Assembly: GCA_902478765.1 (NCBI GenBank)
Contig: CABSMN010000045.1
Span: 1-7,614, forward strand
Source of the DNA: an uncultured Collinsella sp.
GTDB lineage: Bacteria > Actinomycetota > Coriobacteriia > Coriobacteriales > Coriobacteriaceae
DNA length: 7,614 bases
Direction: 5' to 3'
Shown: piece after piece, positions 5,720-7,614 of the stretch
Layout of the letters: each line of letters begins with the position of its first letter
Numbering within the stretch: position 1 is the first letter of the stretch
Translations under genes and position numbers: made by a program
The notes under the pieces: model-generated
Seen by the model: the letters and a program-made list of their open reading frames with translations, nothing else
What the model was told of the DNA's origin: nothing
Databases searched by the model: none

Positions 5720-6169
5720 ATGCAGCTTCACGATCTTACTCCCGCGCCCGGTTCCACCAAGAACCGCAAGCGAGTCGGCCGTGGCAATTCTTCGGGTCAC
5801 GGCACCACTTCTGGCCGCGGTCAGAAGGGCCAGGGTTCCCGCTCTGGCGGCACCAAGGGTGCCGGCTTCGAGGGTGGCCAGACTCCGCTGGCTATGCGCC
5901 TGCCCAAGCTTCCGGGCTTCCGCAACCCCCGTCGTATCGAGTACACCGCCGTTAACGTTGAGCGTCTCGAGCGCAAGTTCGAGGACGGCGCTGTAATCGA
6001 CGGTGCCGCTCTTAAGGCCGCTCGCATCACCAAGAGCGAGTTCGAGCCCGTCAAGGTGCTCGGCAATGGTGAGCTCACCAAGAAGTTCACGGTCAAGGTC
6101 GACAAGGTCAGCGCTTCTGCGCAGGCCAAGATCGAGGCCGCCGGCGGAAAGGTCGAGCTGCCGTGCTAA
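5720..6169 (+). CDS. rplO: 50S ribosomal protein L15
   Basis: This 149-residue protein has the L15 layout. A basic, glycine-rich N-terminal extension (about residues 10-50, with [21 protein letters not shown]) penetrates the 23S rRNA, followed by [18 protein letters not shown] and a globular C-terminal domain ([20 protein letters not shown], then [12 protein letters not shown]). L15 is a central assembly protein of the large subunit. GAGGAG (5708-5713) lies 6 nt before the ATG, at the end of rpmD. Its last seven bases overlap the secY start. Confidence 0.98.
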   Translation: MQLHDLTPAPGSTKNRKRVGRGNSSGHGTTSGRGQKGQGSRSGGTKGAGFEGGQTPLAMRLPKLPGFRNPRRIEYTAVNVERLERKFEDGAVIDGAALKAARITKSEFEPVKVLGNGELTKKFTVKVDKVSASAQAKIEAAGGKVELPC

Positions 6170-7449
6170 ATGGTCTTAAGAATGCTTTCCGCATCAAAGA
6201 ATTGCGCGAAAAGATTCTTTTTACCATAGCTATGCTCGTCGTGTACCGCATTGGTGCGCACGTTCCTGTGCCCGGCATTCCCTTCCAGGGGATGCTGGGC
6301 CTTTTCTCGACCGATAACAATTCGGTCGCCGCAGGTGCTATGGCCCTCCTGAATCTTTTCTCTGGTGGCGCGTTGAGCTATGTGTCGGTGTTCTCCCTGG
6401 GCATCATGCCTTACATCACCAGCTCGATCATCCTCCAGATGCTCCAGGCCGTTGTGCCTTCCCTGCATGAGCTTGCCCGCGAGGGCGAGGTCGGTCAGAC
6501 CAAGATCACGCAGTATTCGCGTTACCTCACCCTGGCTCTGGCAATCCTCAACTCCGTGGGTTACCTCTTCCTCTTTAAGAGCTTCGGCATCAGCTTTACT
6601 GGCGCCGGCGCTCCCGAGATCATCTTCGACCTCATGATCGTCGGCACGCTCACCGCGGGCGCCATGCTGATCATGTGGATTGGTGAGCTCATCACCCAGC
6701 GCGGTATCGGCAATGGCATGTCGCTGATCATCTTTGCGAACATCATGGCCGGTCTGCCGCAGGCGATCTTCTCCAGCACCGAGGGCAATGCCGGTGGCAT
6801 CATCACCATGGTGATCATCTGCGCCATCATCCTGCTGGTCATTCCGCTAATCGTGTTCCTTGAGCGCGGCCAGCGCCGCATCCCGGTCTCCTACGCTAAG
6901 CGCGTCGTGGGCCGTCGCATGATGGGTGGCCAGACCACCTACCTGCCCATCAAGGTCAACACCGCGGGTGTCGTGCCGATCATCTTCGCATCGGCGCTGC
7001 TGTACTTCCCGGCTCAGATTGCCGTGTTCTTCCCCGGCATCGGCTGGATTCAGGCAGTTGCCTCTGCGCTTTCGACCGGTTGGCTCAACTGGGTGCTTAA
7101 TGTTGTCCTCATCGTGTTCTTCGCATACTTCTACACCTCCATGGTGTTCAATCCCGATGACACGGCCGACAACCTTAAGAAGCAGGGCGGCTTTATTCCG
7201 GGCGTCCGTCCGGGTAGGGCTACCGCGGCCTACATCAAGAACGCGCTCAATAAGATCACGCTTCCCAGCGCTGTCTTTTTGGCGCTTATCGCCATCGTGC
7301 CTTCGATCATCTTCTCCTTCACGGGTAACCATCTGATCCAGGCATTTGGCGGCACGTCCATCCTCATCATGGTCGGCGTCGTGCTCGACACGGTCGATAA
7401 GCTCGAAGGCCAGATCAAGATGTATGATTACGATGGATTCTTTAAATAG
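6163..7449 (+). CDS. secY: Protein translocase subunit SecY
   Basis: This 428-residue membrane protein is the channel-forming subunit of the SecYEG translocon in the cytoplasmic membrane. About ten membrane segments are visible, near residues 18-33, 68-95, 118-140, 153-174, 184-203, 212-234, 267-290, 308-329, 367-387 and 395-412. Family motifs include [12 protein letters not shown] after the first segment, ITQRGIGNG (177-185), the cytosolic [12 protein letters not shown] loop (236-247) and the FIPGVRPGR loop (344-352) that contacts SecA and ribosomes. The frame requires the GTG at 6163, giving a 7-nt overlap with rplO. An ATG at 6170 is out of frame. GGAAAGG about 10 nt upstream is only a modest ribosome binding site, so coupling to rplO is likely. 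Full length and intact. Confidence 0.98.
   Translation: MLNGLKNAFRIKELREKILFTIAMLVVYRIGAHVPVPGIPFQGMLGLFSTDNNSVAAGAMALLNLFSGGALSYVSVFSLGIMPYITSSIILQMLQAVVPSLHELAREGEVGQTKITQYSRYLTLALAILNSVGYLFLFKSFGISFTGAGAPEIIFDLMIVGTLTAGAMLIMWIGELITQRGIGNGMSLIIFANIMAGLPQAIFSSTEGNAGGIITMVIICAIILLVIPLIVFLERGQRRIPVSYAKRVVGRRMMGGQTTYLPIKVNTAGVVPIIFASALLYFPAQIAVFFPGIGWIQAVASALSTGWLNWVLNVVLIVFFAYFYTSMVFNPDDTADNLKKQGGFIPGVRPGRATAAYIKNALNKITLPSAVFLALIAIVPSIIFSFTGNHLIQAFGGTSILIMVGVVLDTVDKLEGQIKMYDYDGFFK

Positions 7450-7614
<165 letters not shown>

Overview
This window is a complete short-read contig rather than a slice of a chromosome. Bases 1-27 and 7596-7614 match the Illumina Nextera (Tn5) adapter and its 19-bp mosaic end. 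The biological sequence is therefore about 28-7595, and both terminal genes are cut by library ends. The insert is GC-rich bacterial DNA with strong AGGAGG-type ribosome binding sites, several GTG starts, a zinc-ribbon (short) form of ribosomal protein S14, and selenium-dependent molybdenum hydroxylase maturation genes. This fits a Gram-positive anaerobe. My best guess is a gut actinobacterium of the Coriobacteriia (Collinsella-like), but that is an inference from style and gene content, not a database match.

Region 1 (28-2312) is a molybdoenzyme maturation locus. A 5' fragment of yqeC lies on the minus strand (28-362) and is separated by an AT-rich divergent promoter region from yqeB (465-1259) and xdhC (1269-2312) on the plus strand. 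YqeB, YqeC and XdhC-family proteins are known companions of selenium-dependent molybdenum hydroxylases (xanthine dehydrogenase-like enzymes). The hydroxylase subunits themselves are not in the window.

Region 2 (2313-2637) is a 325-nt intergenic stretch. It holds a large near-perfect palindrome (2330-2396), a good candidate sigma70-type promoter (2472-2500), and a GC-rich leader with two nested or tandem stem-loops before rplE.

Region 3 (2638-7595) is the second part of the conserved spc ribosomal protein operon in canonical order: rplE, rpsN, rpsH, rplF, rplR, rpsE, rpmD, rplO, secY and a truncated adk. Spacing tightens along the operon, ending in a 7-nt rplO/secY overlap. Three of the wider gaps hold clean hairpins without U-tracts (3210-3241, 3516-3538, 4574-4595), which are candidates for RNA processing or autoregulatory sites. 

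The main oddity is that rplE is preceded by a molybdoenzyme gene and its own promoter/leader instead of rplN-rplX. Either the S10-spc cluster is split in this organism, or the contig is chimeric somewhere in 2313-2637. I see no convincing novel defence, mobile or CRISPR system here.
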